NCBI GenBank assembly: GCA_965199175.1 | Contig: OZ240684.1 | Span: 1,240,001-1,304,000 of the forward strand | Length of the DNA: 64,000 nt | Direction: 5' to 3' | From: G963923945 sp965199175 | Lineage (GTDB): Bacteria > Pseudomonadota > Alphaproteobacteria > G963923945 | Shown: positions 18,481 to 27,134 of the stretch, in pieces | Layout of the letters: each line of letters opens with the position of its first letter | Position numbering within the stretch: the first letter of the stretch is position 1 | The notes under the pieces: model-generated | Told to the model about the DNA's origin: nothing | Database searches by the model: none | Seen by the model: the letters and a program-made list of their open reading frames with translations, nothing else | Position numbers and translations under genes: made by a program

Positions 18481-19458
18481 TCACATTCCGGTCTGTGATG
18501 CAGCCGGCTGAGAGGACTTTCCGGCAAGTTGGGGCGGCAGTTTAAACACCACATTTTCTTCATCACCAACCAGATTTTCAATCGACACATCACGCAAGCC
18601 CTCAAGATGGCCGATCAATTCCCCAACCAACTCATCAGGGGTAGAAGCCCCGGACGTAATCCCGACCGTGGCCACGCCATCCAGCCACTGAGGATCAAAA
18701 TCCTTTGAATCCTCTAATAAATAGGTCGCCACACCACATTCAGCCCCGATATCACGCAATCGGTTGGAATTGGAACTGTTCAATGCCCCGACAACCAGCA
18801 ATAAATCAACATGTTCCACCAGCTTGCGTACGGCGGTCTGACGATTTTGGGTGGCGTAACAAATATCTTTAATATCAGGGCCGATAATGTCGGGAAAACG
18901 CTTCTCCAGGGCTGTGATAACCTCCCGGGTGTCATCAACAGAAAGCGTTGTCTGGCTGACATATGCCAACTGACCGTCCCCTTCAATTTCCAAAGTCTCC
19001 ACATCCCCGGGGTTGGAAACCAAATAGACCTTTCCGGGGATGCGGCCCATTGTCCCCTCAACCTCCGGATGCCCCTCATGGCCAATCAAAACCACCTGAT
19101 ACCCTTGCTCAGCGTAACGCTGGCCTTCTTTATGGACCTTGGCAACCAGAGGACATGTCGCATCAAGAAGAGGCAAATCGCGCATAACCGCATCATCCTC
19201 AACCTTCTGGGAAACCCCGTGAGCACTAAAAACCGTCACCGCACCATCCGGGACCTCATCAACTTCCTCAACAAAGATCGCTCCCTTGGCTTTTAAGCTT
19301 TCCACCACCCGTTTGTTATGAACAATCTCGTGACGGACATAAATCGGCGGTCCGTAAATTTCCAACGCCCGTTCGACAATTTCTATGGCTCTTTCAACGC
19401 CGGCACAAAAACCGCGCGGCTGAGCCAGGATGATTTTAAGTGGAGGATAACCAGTCAT
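18481..19458 (-). CDS. ispH: 4-hydroxy-3-methylbut-2-enyl diphosphate reductase
   Basis: A 4Fe-4S enzyme of about 325 residues, final step of the MEP pathway, giving IPP and DMAPP. It shows QPRGFCAGVERAI with the first cluster cysteine, RHEIVHNKRVV, the DATCPLV cysteine and ICYATQNRQ with the third. I chose the ATG at 19458, which has AGAAGAG upstream and starts the conserved region; an open frame extends to 19521 without family similarity. Lying between hpnA and hpnH, it makes a second isoprenoid-supply gene embedded in the hopanoid locus besides dxs. Confidence 0.95.
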   Translation of the reverse strand: MTGYPPLKIILAQPRGFCAGVERAIEIVERALEIYGPPIYVRHEIVHNKRVVESLKAKGAIFVEEVDEVPDGAVTVFSAHGVSQKVEDDAVMRDLPLLDATCPLVAKVHKEGQRYAEQGYQVVLIGHEGHPEVEGTMGRIPGKVYLVSNPGDVETLEIEGDGQLAYVSQTTLSVDDTREVITALEKRFPDIIGPDIKDICYATQNRQTAVRKLVEHVDLLLVVGALNSSNSNRLRDIGAECGVATYLLEDSKDFDPQWLDGVATVGITSGASTPDELVGELIGHLEGLRDVSIENLVGDEENVVFKLPPQLAGKSSQPAASQTGM

Positions 19459-19612
19459 CGGAACATCTCTTCTAAAACAATATCGCGGACAAGAAACATA
19501 TCCATACAGCACGATTCTCAATAAACCAATCTCAGTAAACCAAAAATTCCTGATAAACCAAAATTCAACAGCAAATTTGTTCTATATTACATGATGATGT
19601 CACTCTATACTA

Positions 19613-20641
19613 TCATGATAATGATTGTGCAAACCAATCAACCGCATCCCGTATCGCCTGATCCAGCGGCCGGGGAGCGTATCCAAGAGTTTGGCGAGCC
19701 TTATCAGTCTTAAAAAACATGGTCTTTTGCGACATCCGGATCGCATCAACGGTCGTCATGGGCTCAGGTCCATGGGTGAGCCAGGCCCAGCATTGAGCAA
19801 TATACCCCACCGGTAAAACCACGTAATGCGGTAAGCGGATTTTCGGGGCCGGATGGCCGGTCTGCCGGGATATTTTCTCCAAAAGCTGGCGTAAAGTTAT
19901 ATTCTCACCACCCAGAATATAACGCTCACCAATGACCCCCTTCTCAAGGGCCAGCATATGTCCTTCGGCTACATCATCAACATGGACAATATTCAGACCC
20001 GTATCCACATAAGCCGGCATCCCGCCCCGGGCCGCCAAAGCAATCATACGGCCGGTCGGGGTTGGTTTGATATCCCGCGGACCGATAGGGGCCGAAGGAT
20101 TGACAATGACCGCTGGTAAACCCTGTTTGGCAATCATTTCCCGGACCGCTTTTTCAGCCAGAAATTTTGATTTTTTATACGGGCCAATCATATCGGCAAT
20201 ACCTGATGGCGTGGTCTCATCGGCTGGTGATCCGTCGCGATGCTGACCCAATGTCGCCACGCTGCTGGTATAAATCACCCGCTCAACCCCGGCCTCTGAC
20301 GCTGCCTGCATCAGATTGACCGTGCCATCAATATTGGCACGGTAAATTTCACCCGGATGACGCGCCCAAAGACGATAATCAGCAGCAACATGAAACACCA
20401 CCTGGCATCCGGATATCGCCGCCTTCAGGCTGGCCGGCTGACATAAATCACCATCAGCAATCTCCACCGATAATCCGTTCAGATTGCGGCGATCACTCCC
20501 CGGACGTGCCAGAACCCGGGCTGCAAAACCACGCTCAAGGACCGCCCGGACCACCGCTGAACCCACAAAACCGGTTGCCCCGGTGATCAAAGCCCGCTGT
20601 GATGTTGCACCCATATGTGATGTTGTCCCCATATCAGGCAT
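19613..20641 (-). CDS. hpnA: Hopanoid-associated sugar epimerase HpnA
   Basis: A 342-residue extended short-chain dehydrogenase/NAD-dependent epimerase. The Rossmann motif is TGATGFVG (about 20-27); the catalytic Ser/Tyr/Lys set is TSSVATLG and the YKKSKFLAE block. HpnA members occur in hopanoid loci and are proposed to act on sugar-derived parts of the head group, but the reaction is not established. The first 15 residues repeat Met/Gly/Thr/Ser, so the true start may be the internal ATG before GATSQRALITG. First gene of the minus-strand hpnA-ispH-hpnH run. Confidence 0.9.
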   Translation of the reverse strand: MPDMGTTSHMGATSQRALITGATGFVGSAVVRAVLERGFAARVLARPGSDRRNLNGLSVEIADGDLCQPASLKAAISGCQVVFHVAADYRLWARHPGEIYRANIDGTVNLMQAASEAGVERVIYTSSVATLGQHRDGSPADETTPSGIADMIGPYKKSKFLAEKAVREMIAKQGLPAVIVNPSAPIGPRDIKPTPTGRMIALAARGGMPAYVDTGLNIVHVDDVAEGHMLALEKGVIGERYILGGENITLRQLLEKISRQTGHPAPKIRLPHYVVLPVGYIAQCWAWLTHGPEPMTTVDAIRMSQKTMFFKTDKARQTLGYAPRPLDQAIRDAVDWFAQSLS

Positions 20642-20834
20642 TCCCCATTGTTACCCGCATCCTTTGCCATGAAGCCCTGATGACGTCACAATAACCCATA
20701 GGCGACATTTTTAAGCCATGATGACCGCCAATAACCAGAGTGGAAATAATCAGTTCAAATCATCACAGCAATGATCATACAATCATTCTCTCATCAACGC
20801 ATACAAAGATGCCTTCATCCACAAATATGAGACT

Positions 20835-21527
20835 ATGATCATGATGTTTCCCCCTAAAAATGGCCCGGACAGATGCCTACGCATTCTTTATGCGCTTTGC
20901 AGCATCGGTCTTTATGCGCTTTGCAGCATCGGTTTTTTTCTTGTTGCCACCCCTGGCCAGGGTGCTGATGGACCACCTGTTCAGGTCGTAAACGCCTTTC
21001 ATCAAACACTTTTAACGGCCATGAAGGAGCATCCCGATCATTTTGAAAAACGCTATGATTTATTAGAGCCGGCGGTCAAAACCCATTTTGATCTGGAGCG
21101 TATGGCCCGGATTACCGCCGGGCGGGCCTGGAAAAAAGCCGATGAAGCCACCCGGATGGGTTTTATTGAAAATTTCACATATTTCACAATCACCAATTAC
21201 GCCGCCCGCTTTAAGGGGGATCATGGCCAGTCTTTCACCTATGTCGATACCCAGGAAGGTCCCCGCAACACTCATATCGTCAAAACTCTTTTCCATCCCG
21301 GTGACAATCAGGAACCAATCCGGTTTGATTATATTCTCCGCAAGACTGATGATAAGTGGCGCATCAATGATATTTTCCTCAAAGGGTCTTTCAGTGAACT
21401 GGCGACCCGAAAATCCGAATATGATGCGATCATTAAACGGGATGGATTCCCGGCCCTGGTCAAAAAAATTGGCACATTGGCAACCACCATCGGTACCAAA
21501 GCCCGCAATCAGGACCCGGGCCGGTAA
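20835..21527 (+). CDS. hpnM: HpnM/MlaC-like periplasmic lipid-transfer protein
   Basis: A 230-residue secreted protein with a signal peptide (about 15-44) and an MlaC/Ttg2D-type domain: VVNAFHQTLLTAMKE, RMARITAGRAW, FTYFTITNYAARF and FDYILRKTDDKWRINDI are typical. HpnM belongs to this family and is thought to take part in hopanoid transport through the periplasm, usually with the RND protein HpnN, which is not in this window. The hydrophobic core of the signal peptide contains a 24-bp tandem duplication, so the segment LYALCSIG occurs twice. Both copies are hydrophobic, so the signal should still work, though longer than usual. It may instead serve general phospholipid trafficking. Confidence 0.85.
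   Translation: MIMMFPPKNGPDRCLRILYALCSIGLYALCSIGFFLVATPGQGADGPPVQVVNAFHQTLLTAMKEHPDHFEKRYDLLEPAVKTHFDLERMARITAGRAWKKADEATRMGFIENFTYFTITNYAARFKGDHGQSFTYVDTQEGPRNTHIVKTLFHPGDNQEPIRFDYILRKTDDKWRINDIFLKGSFSELATRKSEYDAIIKRDGFPALVKKIGTLATTIGTKARNQDPGR
20887..20933 (+). repeat. 24-bp tandem duplication in the hpnM signal peptide
   Basis: A 24-bp unit at 20887-20910 is repeated, identical over 23 bp, at 20911-20933. It is in frame and doubles an eight-residue hydrophobic block. Confidence 0.9.
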
Positions 21528-21584
21528 TCAGGATAGGGTAACAGATCTGTGATCCCCCCAACCGACCGGTTAAAAACCACCCTC

Positions 21585-22220
21585 TTAACGCCAACCGAGA
21601 TATTTATGAGTCTGCAAACTGAGCCGCCAGAAAGGGTGACGCCGACAATAATCAACCGTCTGCCGGACAGGGTTGGATGCCACAGGGCCATCCATTGGCT
21701 GAAGGGAAAAAAACGCAAAATCAAGAGCACAAAAATCAACCGGGTCGAGACCCGCTTGTGGGTAGACCAGCTTGAGTTCATCCCCCCGGTCCTGGACCAG
21801 AGAAGTACCGGCCTTGGGGCTGACACAGATCCAGTCCAGACCTGCGGGAGCTTTTATAGTGCCGTTGGTTTCAACCGCGACTTCAAACCCCTCTTCATGC
21901 AAAAGAGCAATCAACCGATCATCAAGCTGCAACAAAGGCTCGCCGCCGGTGCAAACAATGAAAGGCTTCTGCCCGGGCACAGATGGCCATAAATCAGCAG
22001 CCGCCTGAACCAAATCGGTTGCTTTCTCATAAAGACCACCCCCCGGACCATCCACACCCCGGAAATCGGTGTCACAAAAACGGCATTGAGCCTCTGAGCG
22101 ATCCTGCGCGCGCCCTGACCACAGATTGCATCCACTAAACCGGCAAAAAACCGCCAGACGCCCGGTATGCACGCCTTCGCCCTGGCGGGTTAAATAAAGT
22201 TCCTTAATCTGATAACTCAT
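21585..22220 (-). CDS. queE: 7-carboxy-7-deazaguanine synthase
   Basis: A radical SAM enzyme of about 211 residues converting 6-carboxytetrahydropterin to 7-carboxy-7-deazaguanine in queuosine synthesis. It has LTRQGEGVHTG and FCRFSGCNLW, followed after a short insertion by CRFCDTDF. This gives the C-x14-C-x2-C spacing known for a QueE subfamily rather than the classical CxxxCxxC. The SAM-binding block is VCTGGEPLLQ. I chose the ATG at 22220, which overlaps the queC stop by one base (TGATG); a TTG directly before it is less likely. It converges with hpnM across 57 bp. Confidence 0.92.
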   Translation of the reverse strand: MSYQIKELYLTRQGEGVHTGRLAVFCRFSGCNLWSGRAQDRSEAQCRFCDTDFRGVDGPGGGLYEKATDLVQAAADLWPSVPGQKPFIVCTGGEPLLQLDDRLIALLHEEGFEVAVETNGTIKAPAGLDWICVSPKAGTSLVQDRGDELKLVYPQAGLDPVDFCALDFAFFSLQPMDGPVASNPVRQTVDYCRRHPFWRLSLQTHKYLGWR

Positions 22221-22906
22221 CAAACAACTCCGGCCGGATCAGCCAAACCTGCTTCCAGAAAGCCTTTGCGACGGAGCAGACATGCATCACACTGCCCACA
22301 GGCCCGCCCATCATGATCCGGGTCATAACAGCTCAGGGTTCGTGCATAATCCACCCCCAAACTCAGCCCCAAAGTGATAATTTCCGCTTTGGTCATGGCA
22401 ATCAGAGGGGTATGAATACGGATACGATTGGTCCCCTGCACCCCGGCTTTGGTTCCAAGATGAGCCATTTCCTCAAAGGCGGTGATATAGCGGGGGCGAC
22501 AATCCGGGTAGCCGCTGTAATCCAGCGCATTGACCCCGATGAAGATATCAGCAGACCCAATACTCTCAGCATAAGACAAAGCAAAAGACAAAAACAACGT
22601 ATTGCGGGCCGGAACATATGTTGTCGGGATTCCCTGACCAATTTCGGTCATAGAGCGATCCCTGGATATCGCCTGATCACCGGTCAGAGCCGAACCGGCG
22701 AGAATGCGCGAATCAATATCCAGAATCAGATGCCGGACCGCCGCCCCTGCTTTGGCAATCTGCTGTGCACAGACAAGCTCAGCCTGGTGACGCTGCCCAT
22801 AGCGGAAACTCAGGGCATGAGAAACAAAGCCCCGCGAAGCAGCAATCGCCAACACTGTTGCCGAATCAAGACCCCCGCTCAGCAAAATCACTGCTTTTGA
22901 CGTCAT
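22220..22906 (-). CDS. queC: 7-cyano-7-deazaguanine synthase
   Basis: A protein of about 228 residues that makes preQ0 from 7-carboxy-7-deazaguanine, ammonia and ATP. It shows the PP-loop LLSGGLDSATVL at the N-terminus, FRYGQRHQAEL, and a C-terminal zinc site with C-x-n-C-x2-C-x2-C (CYDP...ACGQCDACLLR). The ATG at 22906 has GGAG nine bases upstream; two earlier in-frame starts (an ATG at 22912 and a GTG at 22921) are possible. It is directly upstream of queE with overlapping stop and start. Confidence 0.94.
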   Translation of the reverse strand: MTSKAVILLSGGLDSATVLAIAASRGFVSHALSFRYGQRHQAELVCAQQIAKAGAAVRHLILDIDSRILAGSALTGDQAISRDRSMTEIGQGIPTTYVPARNTLFLSFALSYAESIGSADIFIGVNALDYSGYPDCRPRYITAFEEMAHLGTKAGVQGTNRIRIHTPLIAMTKAEIITLGLSLGVDYARTLSCYDPDHDGRACGQCDACLLRRKGFLEAGLADPAGVV

Positions 22907-23055
22907 ATCCATCTGCTCCACCGGTTTTTTGTCACAGGATGCTCTTTATTCTTCAACATTCTTCAACAGCAATCATATCCTGCATGATGACAGCCGCCCC
23001 AGAGGGTGATATCCCATGTCATCAGCCCCGGGTAAAGTCAGCACTGTGATTCATT

Positions 23056-24189
23056 ATGGTCCGGAACACCCTTGATCCCCCGAAGGCCCATTCGGTTATC
23101 CGCGCCCGGCTTCTGGCTGCTGGTTTTGATGCGGTTGGTTTTTGCCTCCCGATGGTCTCGAAAAGCGCAAAAACCGGCTTACGCGCCTTTCTCGACCGGG
23201 GGTATCACGGTGATATGGGCTGGCTGGCTGCCAAAGCCGAATACCGTATGGCACCCAATGCTCTGATGCCTGAAGCCCGTACCGTCATCGTTGTCGGAGC
23301 CAATTATGGTCCCGATCATGACCCAATGCTTGATCTTTCGGCCCGCCGAAACGGCAATATCAGCGTTTATGCACGTCATCGCGATTACCATGATGTGATG
23401 AAGAAACGCCTCAAAGCGGTCGCACGCCGGATGGTCGAAGATTTTGGCTGTATCGCCAGGCCTTTCGTCGATACAGCACCGCTGTTGGAAAAACCGCTCA
23501 GCCAGCAGGCCGGTCTTGGCTGGCAGGGGAAACATACCAATCTGGTTTCCCGTCACTGGGGTTCCTGGCTGTTTCTTGGCGAAATTCTCACCAGCATGGC
23601 CATCACCCCTGATCAGATGGAACGTGATCATTGTGGTTCTTGTTCAGCCTGCTTATCGGCCTGCCCGACCAATGCTTTTCCGGCCCCCTACCGCCTGGAT
23701 GCCCGACGTTGTATTTCGTATCTGACCATTGAGCATAAGGGTGTCATCCCGCGGGCCTTACGTCCGGCTATGGGCAACCGCATCTATGGCTGTGATGATT
23801 GTCTGGCTGTGTGCCCCTGGAATAAATTCGCGCGCCAGACCACAGAGCCGCTGTTCACCGCCCGCGATACATTGACTCTCCCGGCTCTGGCCTGGTTATC
23901 AGAACTTGATGATCCGGCATTCCGCCAGCTTTTTTCCGGCTCGCCGGTGAAACGTATCGGTCGTGACCGCTTTTTGCGCAATGTGATCATCGCTATTGGT
24001 AACAGCAATGCTCCGGGTCTCATTCCCCAGGTTAAAAACCGTCTGACCGATCATGCCCCGCTGGTCCGTGGTATGGCTGTATGGGCACTCTCCCGATTGG
24101 CCTCCAAACATGATTTTGATCAATACCGGTCCCGCCTTGCCCGGGCAGAAAACGACCCGACAGTAACCGCCGAATGGCAGGCCGTATGA
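23056..24189 (+). CDS. queG: Epoxyqueuosine reductase
   Basis: A 377-residue cobalamin-dependent iron-sulfur reductase that performs the last step of queuosine formation on tRNA. Two ferredoxin-type cluster motifs are visible: CGSCSACLSACP and CDDCLAVCPWNKFA, joined by RCISYLTIEHKG. A C-terminal HEAT-like region follows (RGMAVWALSRLA). The gene is transcribed away from queC-queE and ends only four bases from the convergent queF stop. The epoxyqueuosine step is therefore QueG-type; no QueH is seen here. Confidence 0.95.
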   Translation: MVRNTLDPPKAHSVIRARLLAAGFDAVGFCLPMVSKSAKTGLRAFLDRGYHGDMGWLAAKAEYRMAPNALMPEARTVIVVGANYGPDHDPMLDLSARRNGNISVYARHRDYHDVMKKRLKAVARRMVEDFGCIARPFVDTAPLLEKPLSQQAGLGWQGKHTNLVSRHWGSWLFLGEILTSMAITPDQMERDHCGSCSACLSACPTNAFPAPYRLDARRCISYLTIEHKGVIPRALRPAMGNRIYGCDDCLAVCPWNKFARQTTEPLFTARDTLTLPALAWLSELDDPAFRQLFSGSPVKRIGRDRFLRNVIIAIGNSNAPGLIPQVKNRLTDHAPLVRGMAVWALSRLASKHDFDQYRSRLARAENDPTVTAEWQAV

Positions 24190-24193
24190 CCGA

Positions 24194-24679
24194 TTAGCCC
24201 CGCCCCCGATAGGGAGCAACCTCCTGAGGCGGCAACCATAACCCCGGCGGAGGTTCACCAGTCTGGTAAAAAATATCAATCGGAATCCCACCGCGCGGAT
24301 ACCAATACCCGCCGATGCGCAGATAAAGCGGAGCCAGCGCATCGGTTAAGCGCCGGGCAATCGTTATGGTGCAGTCCTCATGAAACGCCCCATGATTGCG
24401 AAAAGACCCCAAAAACAGCTTCAGGGCTTTGCTCTCGACAATTTTGGCTTTGGGGACATATTCAATCACCAGATGGGCAAAATCCGGCTGGCCGGTCACC
24501 GGACATAACGCGGTAAATTCCGGACAGGTAAAACGGATCAGATAAACATGGTCAGGATGCGGATTGGCCAGGCAATCAAGAACCGCAACATCCGGCGACT
24601 CCGGGATCGCGGTCTGCCGACCCAGCCTGAGATTATTATGCGACTCATCATGCATTGAATGAACCATCTTAGTCATCAT
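24194..24679 (-). CDS. queF: NADPH-dependent 7-cyano-7-deazaguanine reductase
   Basis: A 161-residue tunnel-fold enzyme reducing preQ0 to preQ1. The catalytic cysteine is in EFTALCPVTGQPDFA, and the family block ESKALKLFLGSFRNHGAFHED supplies the NADPH- and substrate-binding residues. The length fits the short, unimodular QueF type. Several ATG codons cluster at the start (24679, 24676, 24667), so the exact N-terminus is uncertain. It overlaps nothing but nearly abuts queG, convergently. Confidence 0.94.
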   Translation of the reverse strand: MMTKMVHSMHDESHNNLRLGRQTAIPESPDVAVLDCLANPHPDHVYLIRFTCPEFTALCPVTGQPDFAHLVIEYVPKAKIVESKALKLFLGSFRNHGAFHEDCTITIARRLTDALAPLYLRIGGYWYPRGGIPIDIFYQTGEPPPGLWLPPQEVAPYRGRG

Positions 24680-24708
24680 ACCCGCTCATTAAAGTCATAC
24701 CTGTTGAT

Positions 24709-24744
24709 CAGAGACGTAACCAGAGACGTAATCAGAGACGTAAC
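24709..24744. repeat. 12-bp tandem repeat, three copies, upstream of queF
   Basis: CAGAGACGTAA(C/T) occurs three times without gaps, in the 5' region of queF and about 55 bp beyond the tgt terminator. Confidence 0.8.
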
Positions 24745-24799
24745 CGGATTATGTATCCTCAGACACTGTTATGGCAGACAGATTAAAACACCCTGTCAC

Positions 24800-24822
24800 C
24801 AAAAACCAATACGCTATTGGTT
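24800..24822 (-). terminator. Intrinsic terminator after tgt
   Basis: On the minus strand an eight-pair perfect stem AACCAATA/TATTGGTT with a three-base loop is followed by a run of five T. It lies about 45 bp beyond the tgt stop and probably ends the long minus-strand transcript that includes argE, queA and tgt. Confidence 0.75.
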
Positions 24823-24866
24823 ATAATCCGGGCCGGTTGACACCGGTTGACCCGAACCTTCCTGGC

Positions 24867-25982
24867 CTATCGAGCCTGCAACCGGTTGAGTGTTTCGGCC
24901 CGGAATTCTGCAAAACGATCCTGGTCAATCGAGTGGCGCAAAGCCCGCATGAGATCCTGATAAAAATGGAGATTATGCCAGGTCAGCAGGATCGCGCCGA
25001 GAATTTCTCCGGCCTTAAACAAATGGTGAAGATAGGCCCGGCTGTAGGCATTTGAAGCCGGACAACCGGATTGAGGATCAAGGGGAGCAGAATCCCCGGC
25101 ATGACAGGCATTGCGGATATTCAACTCACCATCCCATGTAAAAGCCTTGCCGGTACGGCCACAGCGAGTCGGCAAAACACAATCGAACATATCAACCCCC
25201 CGGGCCACCGCCTCAATGATATCCTGAGGTCGACCCACCCCCATTAAATAACGTGGTTGATCAACCGGAAGGCAGTGGGTTGTTGCGGCTGTCATCTCAG
25301 CCATCATGGCGTGGTCTTCGCCTACCGATAAACCACCAATCGCGTAACCGTCAAAGCCGGTTTGTATCAAAGACTGAGCACATAAAGCCCGTAAATCAGC
25401 ATACATACCGCCTTGAACAATGCCAAAAAGAGCCTGTCCTTTCCGGGGTGAAAACACCGCTTTACAGCGCTCAGCCCATCGCAAACTCAGGGCCATCGAA
25501 GCCTCAGCAGCCGCATGATCAGCCGGATAAGCAGTACATTCATCAAGCACCATCACGATATCCGAATCGAGATCCTGTTGAATCTCAATCGACCGCTCCG
25601 GCGTAAGATGATGGAGAGCACCATCAATATGGGAACGAAAGGAAACCCCCTGTTCAGCCACCTTACGGCGGGATGCCAAAGACCAAATCTGATAGCCCCC
25701 GGAATCGGTGAGGATAACCCCGGGCCAATTCATAAACTGATGCAACCCTCCCAGGGCTTTGATCGTCTCAGATCCCGGACGCAGCATCAGATGATAGGTG
25801 TTACCAAGCACCACTTGTGCACCGGTAGCAGCAACCTGTTCTGGTGTCATTGCTTTGACAGTTGCTGCTGTGCCGACCGCCATGAAGGCCGGGGTTTCCA
25901 CAGGACCACGGGCAGTCTGGAGACGTCCCCGGCGTGCCCCTGCACTGACATTCAAAAGCTGATAGGAAAATTCCCGGCTCAC
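24867..25982 (-). CDS. tgt: tRNA-guanine transglycosylase
   Basis: A 371-residue TIM-barrel enzyme exchanging guanine-34 for preQ1 in tRNAs with GUN anticodons. Visible are VLGNTYHLMLRPG, TDSGGYQIWSLA with the first catalytic Asp, the RPQDIIEAVARGVDMFDCVLPTR block with the second, and a zinc site in C-term residues (the NIRNA...CxC..C...H region). The motif SLAS following SGGYQIW is close to the usual SGGFQVFSLA. The start is a GTG at 25982, three bases after the queA stop; see the repeat at 25986 for a likely recent change at this junction. Confidence 0.95.
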   Translation of the reverse strand: MSREFSYQLLNVSAGARRGRLQTARGPVETPAFMAVGTAATVKAMTPEQVAATGAQVVLGNTYHLMLRPGSETIKALGGLHQFMNWPGVILTDSGGYQIWSLASRRKVAEQGVSFRSHIDGALHHLTPERSIEIQQDLDSDIVMVLDECTAYPADHAAAEASMALSLRWAERCKAVFSPRKGQALFGIVQGGMYADLRALCAQSLIQTGFDGYAIGGLSVGEDHAMMAEMTAATTHCLPVDQPRYLMGVGRPQDIIEAVARGVDMFDCVLPTRCGRTGKAFTWDGELNIRNACHAGDSAPLDPQSGCPASNAYSRAYLHHLFKAGEILGAILLTWHNLHFYQDLMRALRHSIDQDRFAEFRAETLNRLQAR

Positions 25983-25985
25983 TGT

Positions 25986-26017
25986 TTATCTGCCAAACGT
26001 GTTATCTGCCAAACGTG
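25986..26017. repeat. 16-bp tandem duplication across the queA stop
   Basis: TTATCTGCCAAACGTG at 25986-26001 is repeated exactly at 26002-26017. Because 16 is not a multiple of three, the second copy is read in another frame at the end of queA. Confidence 0.9.
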
Positions 26018-27134
26018 ACAACAAACACGCATCCCCGTAAGAATAAAAGCGATAGCCCGCCGAACAGGCATGGCTGTAAACGTCTTTCATCACCTCCAAC
26101 CCGGCAAACGCACAAACCAGAATGAATAATGTCGAACGGGGAAGATGAAAATTGGTCAATAAGCGATCAACACAGCGAAAAGAATATCCCGGGGTGATAA
26201 AGAGTCGGGTCTCACCCTGCCAGGGTGAAAGCCACCCATCACGGTCAGCAGCGGTTTCTAATAACCTGAGACAGGTGGTCCCCACCGCCACCACCTGGCC
26301 TCCTGCCGAACGGGCGGCGTTAATTGCTTCGGCTGTCTGATGATCGATACAGCCCTGTTCCCCATGCATGCGATGGTCTTTCAGACGATCCGCCTTCACC
26401 GGCTGGAAGCTGCCCGCCCCGACATTCAGGGTAATACGGGCTGTGTGGATGCCGGCATTCTCAATGGCCGTGAGCAACCCTGGGGTGAAATGCAGCCCCG
26501 CCGTCGGGGCTGCAACCGCACCTGGCTTGTGGGCAAAAATCGTCTGATAATCATCCCGGTCCTGTTCATCAGGGGCACGACGGCGACTGATATAAGGTGG
26601 CAAAGGAATCGCGCCATGCTGCTCCAGCCAGGTGCTAAAAGCCGTACCGGTATCGGAAAACTGTAGGATAATCTCACCATTATCGCGTTTTTCAAGCAGT
26701 ACAGCCTCCATATCATCGGCAAACAAGATACAATCACCCACACGCAGACGCCGGCCGGGCCGGGCAAATGCCGACCAGATCAGGCCAGAGCCTCCCGGCA
26801 ATATTTGATGAAGAGTGACATCAATCGAATAGGTGTCACGCCGCCCGGTTAACCGGGCAGCAATCACCCGGGTGTCATTAAAAACCAGAATATCGCCGCG
26901 CCGGAGCAACCCCGGTAAATCACGTATAGAGCGATCTGGTTCAGGGGTGCCAACAGCCAGCAACCGGGCCGAATCCCGGGGACGGGCAGGGCGCAGAGCA
27001 ATCGCTGCAGGCGGTAAATCAAAGTCAAAATCAGCCAGACGCCACCCCGGATCAATCAGGGATTCAGTCTGGCTCGTCACAATCGGGCCATGATCATCAG
27101 GGTTTTGCATTGCCCCCACGACCCCAGGCATCAT
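25986..27134 (-). CDS. queA: S-adenosylmethionine:tRNA ribosyltransferase-isomerase
   Basis: A 382-residue enzyme that transfers the ribosyl part of SAM onto preQ1-tRNA to give epoxyqueuosine. Typical blocks are DFDFDLPPAAIALRPA, DILVFNDTRVIAARL, AAPTAGLHFTPGLL and TNFHLPRSTLFILV. The N-terminus overlaps argE by up to 38 bp; an ATG at 27110 would cut this to 14 bp and still leave the whole fold. The last five residues (NTFGR) and the stop come from the second copy of a 16-bp tandem duplication. Confidence 0.94.
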   Translation of the reverse strand: MMPGVVGAMQNPDDHGPIVTSQTESLIDPGWRLADFDFDLPPAAIALRPARPRDSARLLAVGTPEPDRSIRDLPGLLRRGDILVFNDTRVIAARLTGRRDTYSIDVTLHQILPGGSGLIWSAFARPGRRLRVGDCILFADDMEAVLLEKRDNGEIILQFSDTGTAFSTWLEQHGAIPLPPYISRRRAPDEQDRDDYQTIFAHKPGAVAAPTAGLHFTPGLLTAIENAGIHTARITLNVGAGSFQPVKADRLKDHRMHGEQGCIDHQTAEAINAARSAGGQVVAVGTTCLRLLETAADRDGWLSPWQGETRLFITPGYSFRCVDRLLTNFHLPRSTLFILVCAFAGLEVMKDVYSHACSAGYRFYSYGDACLLSRLADNTFGR

